From assembly GCA_002722245.1 (NCBI GenBank), contig PBLA01000018.1, positions 110,940 to 174,939 of the forward strand: 64,000 nt of DNA, in the 5' to 3' direction. Source of the DNA: Flavobacteriales bacterium (lineage in GTDB: Bacteria; Bacteroidota; Bacteroidia; Flavobacteriales_C; GCA-002722245). This document shows, one piece after another, positions 46,524 to 56,120 of the stretch. A program made the position numbers and the translations under genes. Each line of letters starts with the position of its first letter. Within the stretch, counting starts at the first letter, position 1. Under the pieces are notes generated by a model. That model saw only the letters and a list, made by a program, of their open reading frames with translations, made no database searches and was not told the DNA's origin.

Positions 46524-49203
46524 CCTAACCTTAAAAACAAAAATATTATACGTTGATGATGAATCCATCAACTTGCGTCTATTTAACATGAGTTTTAAAT
46601 CAGACTTTGAGATCTATACCGCAAAATCAGGTGAAGAAGCACTTCAACTCATTCACGAAACACCAATATTTGACATTATTGTATCCGATCAGAGAATGCC
46701 TGGAATTTCAGGAACCGAATTCATGATTGAAGCAAAAAAAACACTTCCAAATTCAAAATATATCCTTTTAACTGGGTATACAGACATTGAGGCCTTGGAA
46801 CATGCTGTTAATAAAGTTGGCTTGTGGCAGTATGTAAAAAAACCTTGGGAACCCTCAAATTTAAAATTTATCCTAGATAACGCGCAATCAAGTTTAATCA
46901 TTCAAAATGAAAATATTCGAATAAGTCATGCTTTAAAACAAAGTGAAGAACGCTTACACCTTGCGCTAAATGGTACAAATGCAGGAGTTTGGGATTGGAA
47001 TCTGATAACAAATGAAATATACCTCTCTCCACATTGGAAGCTTATTTTGGGATATCAACCAGAGGAATTAGAAAACAAACTTCAAACAGTTGAACATCTT
47101 CTCCATCCAGAAGATGTGCAAAAATCACTCTCCTATTTCGATGAATTTATAAACGGAAAATCATCAGTTTACGAGTTAGAATATAGGTTGAAACATAAAA
47201 ACGGAAATTATATCCATGTATTATCCAGAGGTAAGGCTGTCCTGGATCACTCAAAAAAGCTAAATCGTTTAATAGGAACTATTATTGATTTAACCGAAAA
47301 AAATAAGACGCAAGAAGAAATAAAAGGATACAATCAAGAGTTAGAAGAACGCGTAGAACGACGAACTCATGCTTTAAAGATTTTAAACGACCAATTAATT
47401 CAAAGAAATAAATTTGAGCACCTTATCTCAAAAATATCATCAGAATTAATTGGGATCCAAACAAATCAACTCGATAGTCAATTAAATGCTGCCCTCGGTG
47501 ACATCATTGAATTCAATGGTGCCGATCACGCTTTCATTTTAAAGTTTCACAACAGCGAAATAACAGTTGAGCATGAAAATCATCAGCCAAATATCTACTC
47601 CGATATTAAAAAAATTTTTCATCGAAAAAAATTTGTTCACCAACCCTTAATCATTGAAAAATTAACAAAAGGAGAAGCCTTTATTGTTTCAGATGTAAAG
47701 AACATCCCCTCAGAATATACTTCTATAACATCTTTGTTAAAAGATGCGAATATTCATTCGGTTATCATGATTCCCCTTCTTTACAAAGAAAATCTAAGAG
47801 GAGCCCTAGGGCTTTCATGTAAATCAACAGGCAGAGAATGGAATCATGAAGACTTAAATCTATTACGCTTGGTCAGTGAAATTTTCATCAACTCATTTGA
47901 GCGAAACGATAATGAGAAAATACTGCGTAAACGAGACCAAGAAATCTCCAATGCCAATAAAATAATTTCAGAAAATGAAAAAAAAACAAAGCTTCTCCAA
48001 TCTATTGCCAGCATAGCAAATTCATCGGTTAAGATAGAGGAGGCATTGATTCAATCCAATAAAATTATCACGGGTCAAGGTCTAGGGATCTCGAGTATAT
48101 TGTTTAAAGTTTTACCTACAAAAACAGGAGTGAACTATGCTATAGAAAATATTCAAACATCAACGGAACAAAACCAACATGAGATAAAAGACATCCATCT
48201 AAACAATGAGAACACATTCAACCTCCTTTTAGATCAAACTTTTCAGTCTTCAAGTCCTAGCACTGAGAAAAATATCAAACTTAATCACACGATGGGTGAT
48301 AAGTTATCTCATACATTCGATATTGCATCCATACCTATAATTGCGGAAGATCAAACCTCCTATGTTTATTTAATCCTTTTACCGCCTGAAAACATTTTAT
48401 TTTCAGACTCGAATTTATTAGAAGGAATCTCGAGAGAAATTTCATTTCTCTCAGAACGAGATAAGACTAAAAAAGAACTTAAAAACGCGCTAGAAAAAGA
48501 AAAAAAATTAGGAGAGCTTCAATCCCAGTTTATATCAATGGCCTCACATCAATTCCGAACTCCATTAACGGTTATTCAATCAAATATAGAGCTCTTTCAA
48601 ATGGTTATGGATAACACTGATAAGGTACTTAAAGAAAAATTTGATACTGTTTGCGTTCGAATAAAAGATCAAGTCTTCAAATTAGTAGATTTGATGAATG
48701 ATGTTTTGCTTATTGGAAAATTAAATGCAAAAGTACTGAAAGCAATAATAAAACCCATTAATATAATTGACTCAATCAAGAACGTAATGGATCAAGTCAA
48801 TTCTATTCAAAAAGACAATAGGAATTCCATACTAACCATCCATGGTAAGAGTCAACTTGTAAAAATTGATCAAAAGTTATTTACACATGCTTTTACAAAT
48901 TTATTGGATAATGCATTTAAGTATTCAAAGGACAGAACTGCTCCACAAATTGATATATACTTCGAAAAAAAGGCTGTCACATTAGATGTTACTGATTTTG
49001 GTCGAGGAATTCCTAAAGATGAAATCAATAATCTATTTCAACCTTTTTACAGGAGTGATAACGTCCAGGATATTGAAGGCACAGGACTTGGTTTAGTCAT
49101 TTGCAAACGATATATTGAACTAAATGGCGGATCAATATCCGTTAAATCATCGCCAAATGAAAGAACAACATTTACAATTATATTCCCCCAGTTATATGAG
49201 TAA
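46510..49203 (+). CDS. Hybrid regulator: N-terminal receiver, PAS/PAC, GAF-like region(s), C-terminal histidine kinase
   Basis: REC YVDDESIN...IIVSDQRMPGISGTEF...YVKKPWEP; PAS LHLALNGTNAGVWDWNL; GAF IMIPLLYKENLRGALGLSCK; H-box MASHQFRTPLTVIQSNIELF; GTGLGLVICKRYIELNGG. Confidence 0.88.
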   Translation: MANSNLTLKTKILYVDDESINLRLFNMSFKSDFEIYTAKSGEEALQLIHETPIFDIIVSDQRMPGISGTEFMIEAKKTLPNSKYILLTGYTDIEALEHAVNKVGLWQYVKKPWEPSNLKFILDNAQSSLIIQNENIRISHALKQSEERLHLALNGTNAGVWDWNLITNEIYLSPHWKLILGYQPEELENKLQTVEHLLHPEDVQKSLSYFDEFINGKSSVYELEYRLKHKNGNYIHVLSRGKAVLDHSKKLNRLIGTIIDLTEKNKTQEEIKGYNQELEERVERRTHALKILNDQLIQRNKFEHLISKISSELIGIQTNQLDSQLNAALGDIIEFNGADHAFILKFHNSEITVEHENHQPNIYSDIKKIFHRKKFVHQPLIIEKLTKGEAFIVSDVKNIPSEYTSITSLLKDANIHSVIMIPLLYKENLRGALGLSCKSTGREWNHEDLNLLRLVSEIFINSFERNDNEKILRKRDQEISNANKIISENEKKTKLLQSIASIANSSVKIEEALIQSNKIITGQGLGISSILFKVLPTKTGVNYAIENIQTSTEQNQHEIKDIHLNNENTFNLLLDQTFQSSSPSTEKNIKLNHTMGDKLSHTFDIASIPIIAEDQTSYVYLILLPPENILFSDSNLLEGISREISFLSERDKTKKELKNALEKEKKLGELQSQFISMASHQFRTPLTVIQSNIELFQMVMDNTDKVLKEKFDTVCVRIKDQVFKLVDLMNDVLLIGKLNAKVLKAIIKPINIIDSIKNVMDQVNSIQKDNRNSILTIHGKSQLVKIDQKLFTHAFTNLLDNAFKYSKDRTAPQIDIYFEKKAVTLDVTDFGRGIPKDEINNLFQPFYRSDNVQDIEGTGLGLVICKRYIELNGGSISVKSSPNERTTFTIIFPQLYE

Positions 49204-49831
49204 GATATTAATCATAGAGGACGAGAAAAACATTCGAGTAACAATTAAAGAAATTCTAGAACTCAATCAATTCACTATAAATACAGCCGAAAATGGATTA
49301 ATAGGAGTAGCGAAAGCACTCCAATTTAAACCAGACCTTATTATTTGTGATATTATGATGCCAGAAATGGATGGATTTGAAACATTAAAAAATATACGAT
49401 CAATCAAGGAGATTTCAAGTACTCCCTTTTTATTCCTCACGGCAAAAACAGATAAACTCGATTTCAGAGAAGGAATGAACCTTGGAGCCGATGATTTCTT
49501 GACCAAGCCCTTCAACGCAAAAGAACTGCTGCAAGTAATTGATGTTCGAATAAAAAAATCAAAACAAGATAGACAACAATATATTCACCAAATCAATAGC
49601 TTAAAAAAAGAAATTGAGGTATTACAGAACTCTATAAATAGTTTATCTCATAATAACTCTCATGTTTTACGAGCTCCATTACTCAAAATACTTGGTTTAA
49701 TCAATTTTTTAATTGATGAATCAGAAGTAAATTCTACAATAAACAATGAAGTATTAGAAATGCTAAAATCAGCCTGTTTAGAATTGAGTGTGGCAACAGA
49801 AAAAATGGAGGAATTACTAAATAACATCTAA
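49196..49831 (+). CDS. Response regulator with C-terminal HisKA-like (DHp) segment lacking an ATPase domain
   Basis: REC ILIIEDEKN...LIICDIMMPEMDGFE...FLTAKTD...FLTKPF; C-terminal SLSHNNSHVLRAPLLKILGLINFL resembles an H-box. Start at 49196 overlaps the preceding stop (ATGAGTAA). Confidence 0.8.
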   Translation: MSKILIIEDEKNIRVTIKEILELNQFTINTAENGLIGVAKALQFKPDLIICDIMMPEMDGFETLKNIRSIKEISSTPFLFLTAKTDKLDFREGMNLGADDFLTKPFNAKELLQVIDVRIKKSKQDRQQYIHQINSLKKEIEVLQNSINSLSHNNSHVLRAPLLKILGLINFLIDESEVNSTINNEVLEMLKSACLELSVATEKMEELLNNI

Positions 49832-49833
49832 CT

Positions 49834-50199
49834 ATGACTGAATCAATTCTCATTGTTGATGATGATAAAATTTGCAATTTCATCACATTAAATGCCTTTA
49901 AAAAGGCAGGTTTAAAAAATGTGTTTGTTGCGGTAAATGGCGATGACGCACTAAAAAAACTAAAAGAAGCTGAAAAATTCCCAGATTTAATATTATTAGA
50001 CATAAACATGCCTGTAATGAATGGATTTGAATTCCTAGAAAACTATCAAAAAGAAGGATTCGAAGGTCAATCAAAAATCGTCATGTATACAAGTTCAATA
50101 AGAGAATCAGAGAAAAAATACTCCCTCCAGTTTAAGGATGTCTGTGATTTTGTGAATAAGCCGATATCAAGAGAACAAATAAAGGCCTTTATTCAATAA
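49834..50199 (+). CDS. Stand-alone receiver domain (CheY-like) response regulator
   Basis: ILIVDDDKICNFITLNAFKKAG...LILLDINMPVMNGFEF...VMYTSS...FVNKPIS; no output domain. Confidence 0.9.
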   Translation: MTESILIVDDDKICNFITLNAFKKAGLKNVFVAVNGDDALKKLKEAEKFPDLILLDINMPVMNGFEFLENYQKEGFEGQSKIVMYTSSIRESEKKYSLQFKDVCDFVNKPISREQIKAFIQ

Positions 50200-50201
50200 T
50201 A

Positions 50202-51362
50202 TTAAGTTCTATTATTTTTCTTGCTCCCTGCATACAAGTCATATCGTTGTAATTTAACATCCAACGCTCCATTTTTAAGCGGAATCTTTTTAGAAGGTTT
50301 TAAACCGATAAATTTTAATGCTTGAAAATTACTACTCAAAAACCACGCCTCACAACCACTATACTCTCTTTTCAAAACATTCCCTATTTCCTTATAAAAG
50401 GCTATAATATCTTCCTCTTTAAGTCGTTCGCCATATGGTGGATTACTCACAATAAAAATCTGATCAAACTTATTTTTACGCGTAAAGAAATCAGCTTGCT
50501 CTGTAAAAATCAACTCATCAACAGCTGCATCTCTGGCAGAAAACTTTGCCATTTGAACAGCTTTAGGAGAGATATCTGTTCCCCAAATTTTAGTGGCAGT
50601 AGGTTCAATTTTTTGCTTTAATTCTTTTTTAATATTCCGCCATAATTGCGCATCAAAACTATCCCAATTCTCAAGGGCAAAACGTTTACTAGAAAACAAC
50701 CTAGGAGCAATATTTTGAGCCATCATAGCTGCTTCAACTAGAATCGTTCCCGAACCACACATAGGATCATACAAGTCTGTTTTTTTATCCCAACCCGATA
50801 AGAGCAATACACCTGCAGCAAGTGCTTCATTTAGGGGTGCTTTATGATCTCTGGTTCTATACCCTCTCTGGTGTAGTGAAAACCCAGCCACATCCAAAAG
50901 AACAGTAACATCTAAATCACTCACATGAACATGAATAGGAACATCAGGATTTCTTACATTAACATCTGGTCGTTTATCCTCATTATTCGCCCTAAACCGA
51001 TCGCAAATTGCATCTTTTACACGTAAGGCAACAAACTTATTATGTTTAAATACAGAGGAGTTTGCCACACAATCAATCGCAAAAGTTTGGTTCAATTCAA
51101 GGTAATCCTCCCATGGTAGTTTTTTAATCTTAAAGTATAAATCTTTTTCCGTATGCGCCTTTAATTTATACACAGGCACGAGCAATTTAAGTACGGTTCT
51201 CAAACAGAGAATACAACGATATAAAACCTCATCACTGGCCTCGAATTTCACCCCTCTCTTAATCGGTTTAATACGCTTACCTCCAGCCTCTTTAATTTCT
51301 TTTTCTAATAACGCTTCTAAACCTGCAAACGTTTTCGCAATAACTTCCATACCTAAAGACAA
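50202..51362 (-). CDS. THUMP-domain class I SAM-dependent RNA methyltransferase (RlmL N2-guanine methyltransferase-like)
   Basis: LEALLEKEIKEAGGKRIKPIKRGVKFEAS; DLYDPMCGSGTILVEAAMMAQNIAPRLF; IFIVSNPPYGERL. Confidence 0.9.
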   Translation of the reverse strand: MSLGMEVIAKTFAGLEALLEKEIKEAGGKRIKPIKRGVKFEASDEVLYRCILCLRTVLKLLVPVYKLKAHTEKDLYFKIKKLPWEDYLELNQTFAIDCVANSSVFKHNKFVALRVKDAICDRFRANNEDKRPDVNVRNPDVPIHVHVSDLDVTVLLDVAGFSLHQRGYRTRDHKAPLNEALAAGVLLLSGWDKKTDLYDPMCGSGTILVEAAMMAQNIAPRLFSSKRFALENWDSFDAQLWRNIKKELKQKIEPTATKIWGTDISPKAVQMAKFSARDAAVDELIFTEQADFFTRKNKFDQIFIVSNPPYGERLKEEDIIAFYKEIGNVLKREYSGCEAWFLSSNFQALKFIGLKPSKKIPLKNGALDVKLQRYDLYAGSKKNNRT

Positions 51363-51420
51363 TATTCTTAAACACTAAATTTAAAACGTCTAAACCCTTT
51401 AATAACCATACTTTCAACAA

Positions 51421-51446
51421 AAAAGCCCCTTTAAAAAGGGGCTTTT
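51421..51446 (-). terminator. Rho-independent terminator at the end of the rpoBC operon
   Basis: AAAAGCCCCTTTTTAAAGGGGCTTTT on the minus strand, followed by T-rich sequence. Confidence 0.85.
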
Positions 51447-51448
51447 AG

Positions 51449-51781
51449 TTATGCTTCTGCTTTTGGTCCTCCAAAGTTAATTGGAAAGCCCGGATTCTCC
51501 GGTCCCTTTTCCATTTTCACCGGACCATATACTTGCTCATATTTTCTGAGATTCTCAGTTAAAGCATGAATCAATCGTTTCGTATTCTGGGGATTCATTA
51601 CCACTCTACTCTTCACCTTTGCCTTAGGAATACCAGGCATGATGTTCACAAAATCCATAATGAATTCTGAATTCGAGTGGGAAATTATAGCAAGATTAGT
51701 ATATACTCCTTCTGCTACCTCCTCGTTCAGCTCAATACTTAGCTGATTTTCTGATTGATTATTTTCTTTAAAATCTGCCAT
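51449..51781 (-). CDS. DUF3467 family protein
   Basis: QLSIELNEEVAEGVYTNLAIISHSNSEFIMDFVNIMPGIPKAKVKSRVVMNPQNTKRLIHALTENLRKYE; overlaps the rpoC stop by 1 nt. Confidence 0.88.
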   Translation of the reverse strand: MADFKENNQSENQLSIELNEEVAEGVYTNLAIISHSNSEFIMDFVNIMPGIPKAKVKSRVVMNPQNTKRLIHALTENLRKYEQVYGPVKMEKGPENPGFPINFGGPKAEA

Positions 51782-54700
51782 TAAACTTCCTCACTAATTT
51801 TTCGAGTCTCTAATACAGCATCATACTCTTCCTTTGAACCTACTACAATATTCTTGTATTGCTTAAGACCTGTACCAGCAGGAATCTTATGACCAACAAT
51901 AACATTTTCCTTAAGCCCTTCCAGATGATCAACTTTACCATTTACGGCTGCCTCATTCAACACCTTAGTTGTTTCTTGGAATGAAGCCGCAGAAATGAAC
52001 GAATTCGTTTGAAGAGAAGCTCTAGTGATCCCTTGAAGAATTGCAGTTGAAGTCGCTGGAATTGCCTCTCTTGCTTCAACTAACGCTTTATCTTCTCTCT
52101 TCAAGTAAGAATTCTCCTCTCTTAACTTACGAGCAGTAATAATTTGACCAGCTTTTAACTCTTGAGAGTCTCCAACTTCAGTGACAACCATTTTACCGAA
52201 AATACCATCATTCTCTTTATTGAAATCTACTTTATTCGCAATTTCTTTTTCTAAGAACTTCGTATCTCCAGCATCATCAATAACTACTTTACGCATCATT
52301 TGACGAACAATAACCTCGAAATGCTTGTCATTAATACCTACTCCTTGTAAACGGTAAACCTCTTGAATTTCATTAACCAAATACTCTTGTACTTTAGTTG
52401 GTCCCATGATTCTTAAAATATCACTAGGTGTAGTTGCCCCTTCAGAAAGTGGCATCCCAGCTTTTACAAAATCATTTTCTTGAACTAAAATATGTTTTGA
52501 TAATGGCACAAGATATTTCTTAATCTGTCCTGTTTTTGCCTCTACAATAATCTCACGGTTACCTCTTTTGATCTTACCATAACTAACGATTCCATCAACT
52601 TCAGCAACAACTGCAGGATTTGAAGGATTTCTAGCTTCAAACAACTCAGTAACCCTTGGAAGACCTCCAGTAATATCTCCTCCTTTCGCTGCAGAACGAG
52701 GAATCTTAGCGATTGTTTCACCAGGTTTAACCGATTGACCATCCTCAATATTAATGTGCGCACCAACAGGTAAAGAATACGTTCTAAGCACATCCTTCCC
52801 TTTAAGCACCTTAATCGTTGGGTTTTTCTTCTTGTCTCTATTTTCAACAATTACTTTTTCTTCAAAACCTGTTTGTTCATCAGATTCTACACGATAAGTA
52901 ATTCCTTCCTCAATATTTTCAAACTCAACCTTACCAGCTTCCTCAGTAATTATAGAAGCATTGTATGGATCCCATTCACAAACTACATCTCCTTTCTTAA
53001 CCTTTTTACCTGGCTTAATATGAAGAACAGCACCGTAAGGAATCAAGTTCGATGTTAATTGGATTTTAGTCTTTGCATCAACTACACGCATCTCTGCAGA
53101 TCGACCAATTACAATATTCACTTTTTCACCTAATTCATTTTCACCCTCTACAGTTTTTAACTCATCAATCTCAAGAACACCATCATATTTTACAATGTTC
53201 TTATTATCTGTAGACGACGTAGATGCAGTACCTCCAACGTGGAATGTTCTTAATGTCAACTGAGTTCCTGGTTCACCAATTGATTGTGCAGCAATAACTC
53301 CTACAGCCTCACCTGGTTTAACGATTCTTCCAGACGCTAAATTTCGTCCGTAACATTTTGCACAAATACCTCTCTCAGATTCACATGTAAGTGCCGATCG
53401 AATTTCAATCGAGTCGATAGGCGACTCATCAATTTTAGCAGCAATTTCAGCTGTGATTTCTTGAGAAGCTCCAACAAGTAACTCGCCCGTTTGAGGATGT
53501 AAAACATCATGTACTGATGTTCTGCCTTCAATTCTAGCAGCTAAGGTCTCAACAACCTCATCGTCTTTCATTAAGGCCGTTGTTTCAAGACCTCTTAACG
53601 TACCACAATCGATTTCTGTTACCACTACATCTTGAGCAACATCAACTAATCGTCTTGTTAAATAACCGGCATCAGCCGTTTTTAGTGCAGTATCCGCAAG
53701 TCCCTTTCGAGCACCGTGGGTTGAGATAAAGTATTCTAAGATAGAAAGTCCCTCCTTAAAGTTCGAGATAATCGGATTCTCAATAACAGCTTGTGTGGTA
53801 GCACCAGATTTTTGTGGTTTTGCCATCAAACCTCTCATTCCAGATAACTGACGAATTTGCTCTTTCGAACCTCGAGCTCCAGAATGATACATCATATACA
53901 CAGAATTAAATCCTTGACGATCTTCCTCTAATTGATTCATTAAAACCTCCGTTAATTCGACATTGGTTCTACCCCAAACATCAATCACCTGATTGTAACG
54001 CTCATTGTTGGTAATGAATCCCATGTTATAGTTATTCTTAATCTCTTCAACTTTAGCTTCAGCCTCATTGATTAATTTAACCTTCGCCTCTGGGATTAAT
54101 ACATCATTTAAAGAGAAAGACAATCCTCCTTTAAATGCATTCACAAAACCACGCTCTTTAATTTTATCCAAGAAATCAGCAGCCTCTGCCATTCCAGTAA
54201 CTCGAATAACTTCAGAGATTACTTTTTTCAATTCCTTCTTGGTGAGTAATTTATTAATAAAACCAACCGCTTTAGGCGTATCTTGATTAAACAAAACTCT
54301 ACCTGCTGTGGTTTCTATAATCTTTTCAACCAATTCTTCTCCTTCTCTCACAATGGTTTTCACCTTGATAGAAGCATGCATTTCAACAGCTTTTTCATTT
54401 AAAGCTATAATTACCTCTTCAGGAGAATAAAAAGTCATTCCTTCCCCTTTAACTGGGTCTTTCTTGGTTCCTTTTTTCTCTTTGGTTATGTAATACAATC
54501 CCAATACCATATCCTGAGATGGAACTGCTATTGGTTCTCCATTTGCAGGATTCAAGATATTATGCGAAGCCAACATCAACATTTGAGCCTCTAAAATTGC
54601 TGCATTTCCAAGTGGTAAGTGAACCGCCATCTGATCCCCATCAAAGTCAGCATTAAAAGCTGAACAAGCAAGAGGATGTAATTGAATCGCTTTTCCTTCA

Positions 54701-56076
54701 ATTAACTTAGGTTGAAATGCTTGAATACCTAATCTGTGAAGAGTTGGAGCTCGGTTTAATAACACAGGATGTCCTTTAAGGACATTCTCTAAAATATCCC
54801 AAACTACAGGATCTTTTTTGTCCACCATTTTCTTGGCTGACTTCACCGTTTTTACAATACCACGCTCAATCATTTTTCGAATGATGAAAGGCTTGTAAAG
54901 TTCAGCTGCCATATTTTTTGGTAAACCACACTCATGAAGCTTCAAAGTAGGTCCTACAATAATTACCGAACGAGCCGAATAGTCTACTCGCTTACCAAGT
55001 AAGTTTTGACGGAAACGTCCAGACTTACCTTTTAACGAATCAGAAAGCGACTTTAACGCTCTATTCGCATCAGTTTTTACAGCATTAGCTTTTCTTGAAT
55101 TATCAAAGAGTGAATCAACAGCCTCTTGTAACATACGCTTTTCGTTACGTAAAATCACCTCAGGTGCTTTGATTTCAATCAATCGCTTTAAACGATTATT
55201 TCTAATAATTACCCTTCTGTATAAATCATTTAAGTCAGACGTGGCAAAACGACCTCCATCTAATGGAACCAATGGACGTAATTCTGGCGGAATTACAGGA
55301 ACCACTTTAATAATCATCCATTCAGGACGATTTTCAATATGTTTGTTTGCCGATCTAAACGCCTCAACAACCTGCAATCTCTTTAATGCTTCAGCCTTTC
55401 TTTGCTGAGAAGTTTCTGTATTTGCCTTATGTCTTAACTCATACGATAACGCATCAAGATCTAGACGCTTCAACAATAACTCGAGCGCTTCAGCACCCAT
55501 TGCAGCGATGAACTTATTCGGATCTTCATTATCTAAATACTGATTATCCGCTGGCAACGTGTCAAGAATATCAAGGTACTCTTCTTCTGTTAGGAAGTCT
55601 AGATACGCCAAAGGTTCACCATCCTTATTGTTTGCTATTCCCGGATTAACTACAACATATCGTTCATAGTATATAATCATATCCAGCTTCTTTGTTGGAA
55701 GCCCTAGCAAATACCCCATTTTATTGGGTAATGATCTAAAATACCAGATATGAGCTACAGGAACAACTAATTGAATATGTCCCATACGTTCACGACGTAC
55801 TTTTTTCTCAGTAACTTCTACACCACATCGATCACAAACAATTCCTTTATAACGAATTCTCTTGTATTTTCCACAGTGACATTCCCAATCCTTTACAGGA
55901 CCAAAAATTCGTTCACAGAACAAACCATCTCTTTCAGGTTTATAAGTTCTGTAGTTAATTGTCTCTGGTTTAATAACCTCACCGCTCGAACGATCTAAGA
56001 TTTGTTCTGGAGATGATAAGCTTATTGTTATCTTATCAAATTTTGGTGGAGTTTTTGTATTTTTTCTATATGCCAT
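51781..56076 (-). CDS. rpoC: DNA-directed RNA polymerase subunit beta'
   Basis: [12 protein letters not shown] catalytic motif; zinc site [24 protein letters not shown]; full-length 1431 aa. Confidence 0.99.
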   Translation of the reverse strand: MAYRKNTKTPPKFDKITISLSSPEQILDRSSGEVIKPETINYRTYKPERDGLFCERIFGPVKDWECHCGKYKRIRYKGIVCDRCGVEVTEKKVRRERMGHIQLVVPVAHIWYFRSLPNKMGYLLGLPTKKLDMIIYYERYVVVNPGIANNKDGEPLAYLDFLTEEEYLDILDTLPADNQYLDNEDPNKFIAAMGAEALELLLKRLDLDALSYELRHKANTETSQQRKAEALKRLQVVEAFRSANKHIENRPEWMIIKVVPVIPPELRPLVPLDGGRFATSDLNDLYRRVIIRNNRLKRLIEIKAPEVILRNEKRMLQEAVDSLFDNSRKANAVKTDANRALKSLSDSLKGKSGRFRQNLLGKRVDYSARSVIIVGPTLKLHECGLPKNMAAELYKPFIIRKMIERGIVKTVKSAKKMVDKKDPVVWDILENVLKGHPVLLNRAPTLHRLGIQAFQPKLIEGKAIQLHPLACSAFNADFDGDQMAVHLPLGNAAILEAQMLMLASHNILNPANGEPIAVPSQDMVLGLYYITKEKKGTKKDPVKGEGMTFYSPEEVIIALNEKAVEMHASIKVKTIVREGEELVEKIIETTAGRVLFNQDTPKAVGFINKLLTKKELKKVISEVIRVTGMAEAADFLDKIKERGFVNAFKGGLSFSLNDVLIPEAKVKLINEAEAKVEEIKNNYNMGFITNNERYNQVIDVWGRTNVELTEVLMNQLEEDRQGFNSVYMMYHSGARGSKEQIRQLSGMRGLMAKPQKSGATTQAVIENPIISNFKEGLSILEYFISTHGARKGLADTALKTADAGYLTRRLVDVAQDVVVTEIDCGTLRGLETTALMKDDEVVETLAARIEGRTSVHDVLHPQTGELLVGASQEITAEIAAKIDESPIDSIEIRSALTCESERGICAKCYGRNLASGRIVKPGEAVGVIAAQSIGEPGTQLTLRTFHVGGTASTSSTDNKNIVKYDGVLEIDELKTVEGENELGEKVNIVIGRSAEMRVVDAKTKIQLTSNLIPYGAVLHIKPGKKVKKGDVVCEWDPYNASIITEEAGKVEFENIEEGITYRVESDEQTGFEEKVIVENRDKKKNPTIKVLKGKDVLRTYSLPVGAHINIEDGQSVKPGETIAKIPRSAAKGGDITGGLPRVTELFEARNPSNPAVVAEVDGIVSYGKIKRGNREIIVEAKTGQIKKYLVPLSKHILVQENDFVKAGMPLSEGATTPSDILRIMGPTKVQEYLVNEIQEVYRLQGVGINDKHFEVIVRQMMRKVVIDDAGDTKFLEKEIANKVDFNKENDGIFGKMVVTEVGDSQELKAGQIITARKLREENSYLKREDKALVEAREAIPATSTAILQGITRASLQTNSFISAASFQETTKVLNEAAVNGKVDHLEGLKENVIVGHKIPAGTGLKQYKNIVVGSKEEYDAVLETRKISEEV

Positions 56077-56120
56077 CTTAATGCACTAAATAAATTCAAC
56101 AATTAATCAATTACATCGGA

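Noticed and set aside
49124-49195. N-terminal extension of the 49124 response regulator ORF
   Set aside because: The receiver domain begins at MSKILIIEDE (49196); the extra 24 aa overlap the previous kinase's conserved C-terminus.
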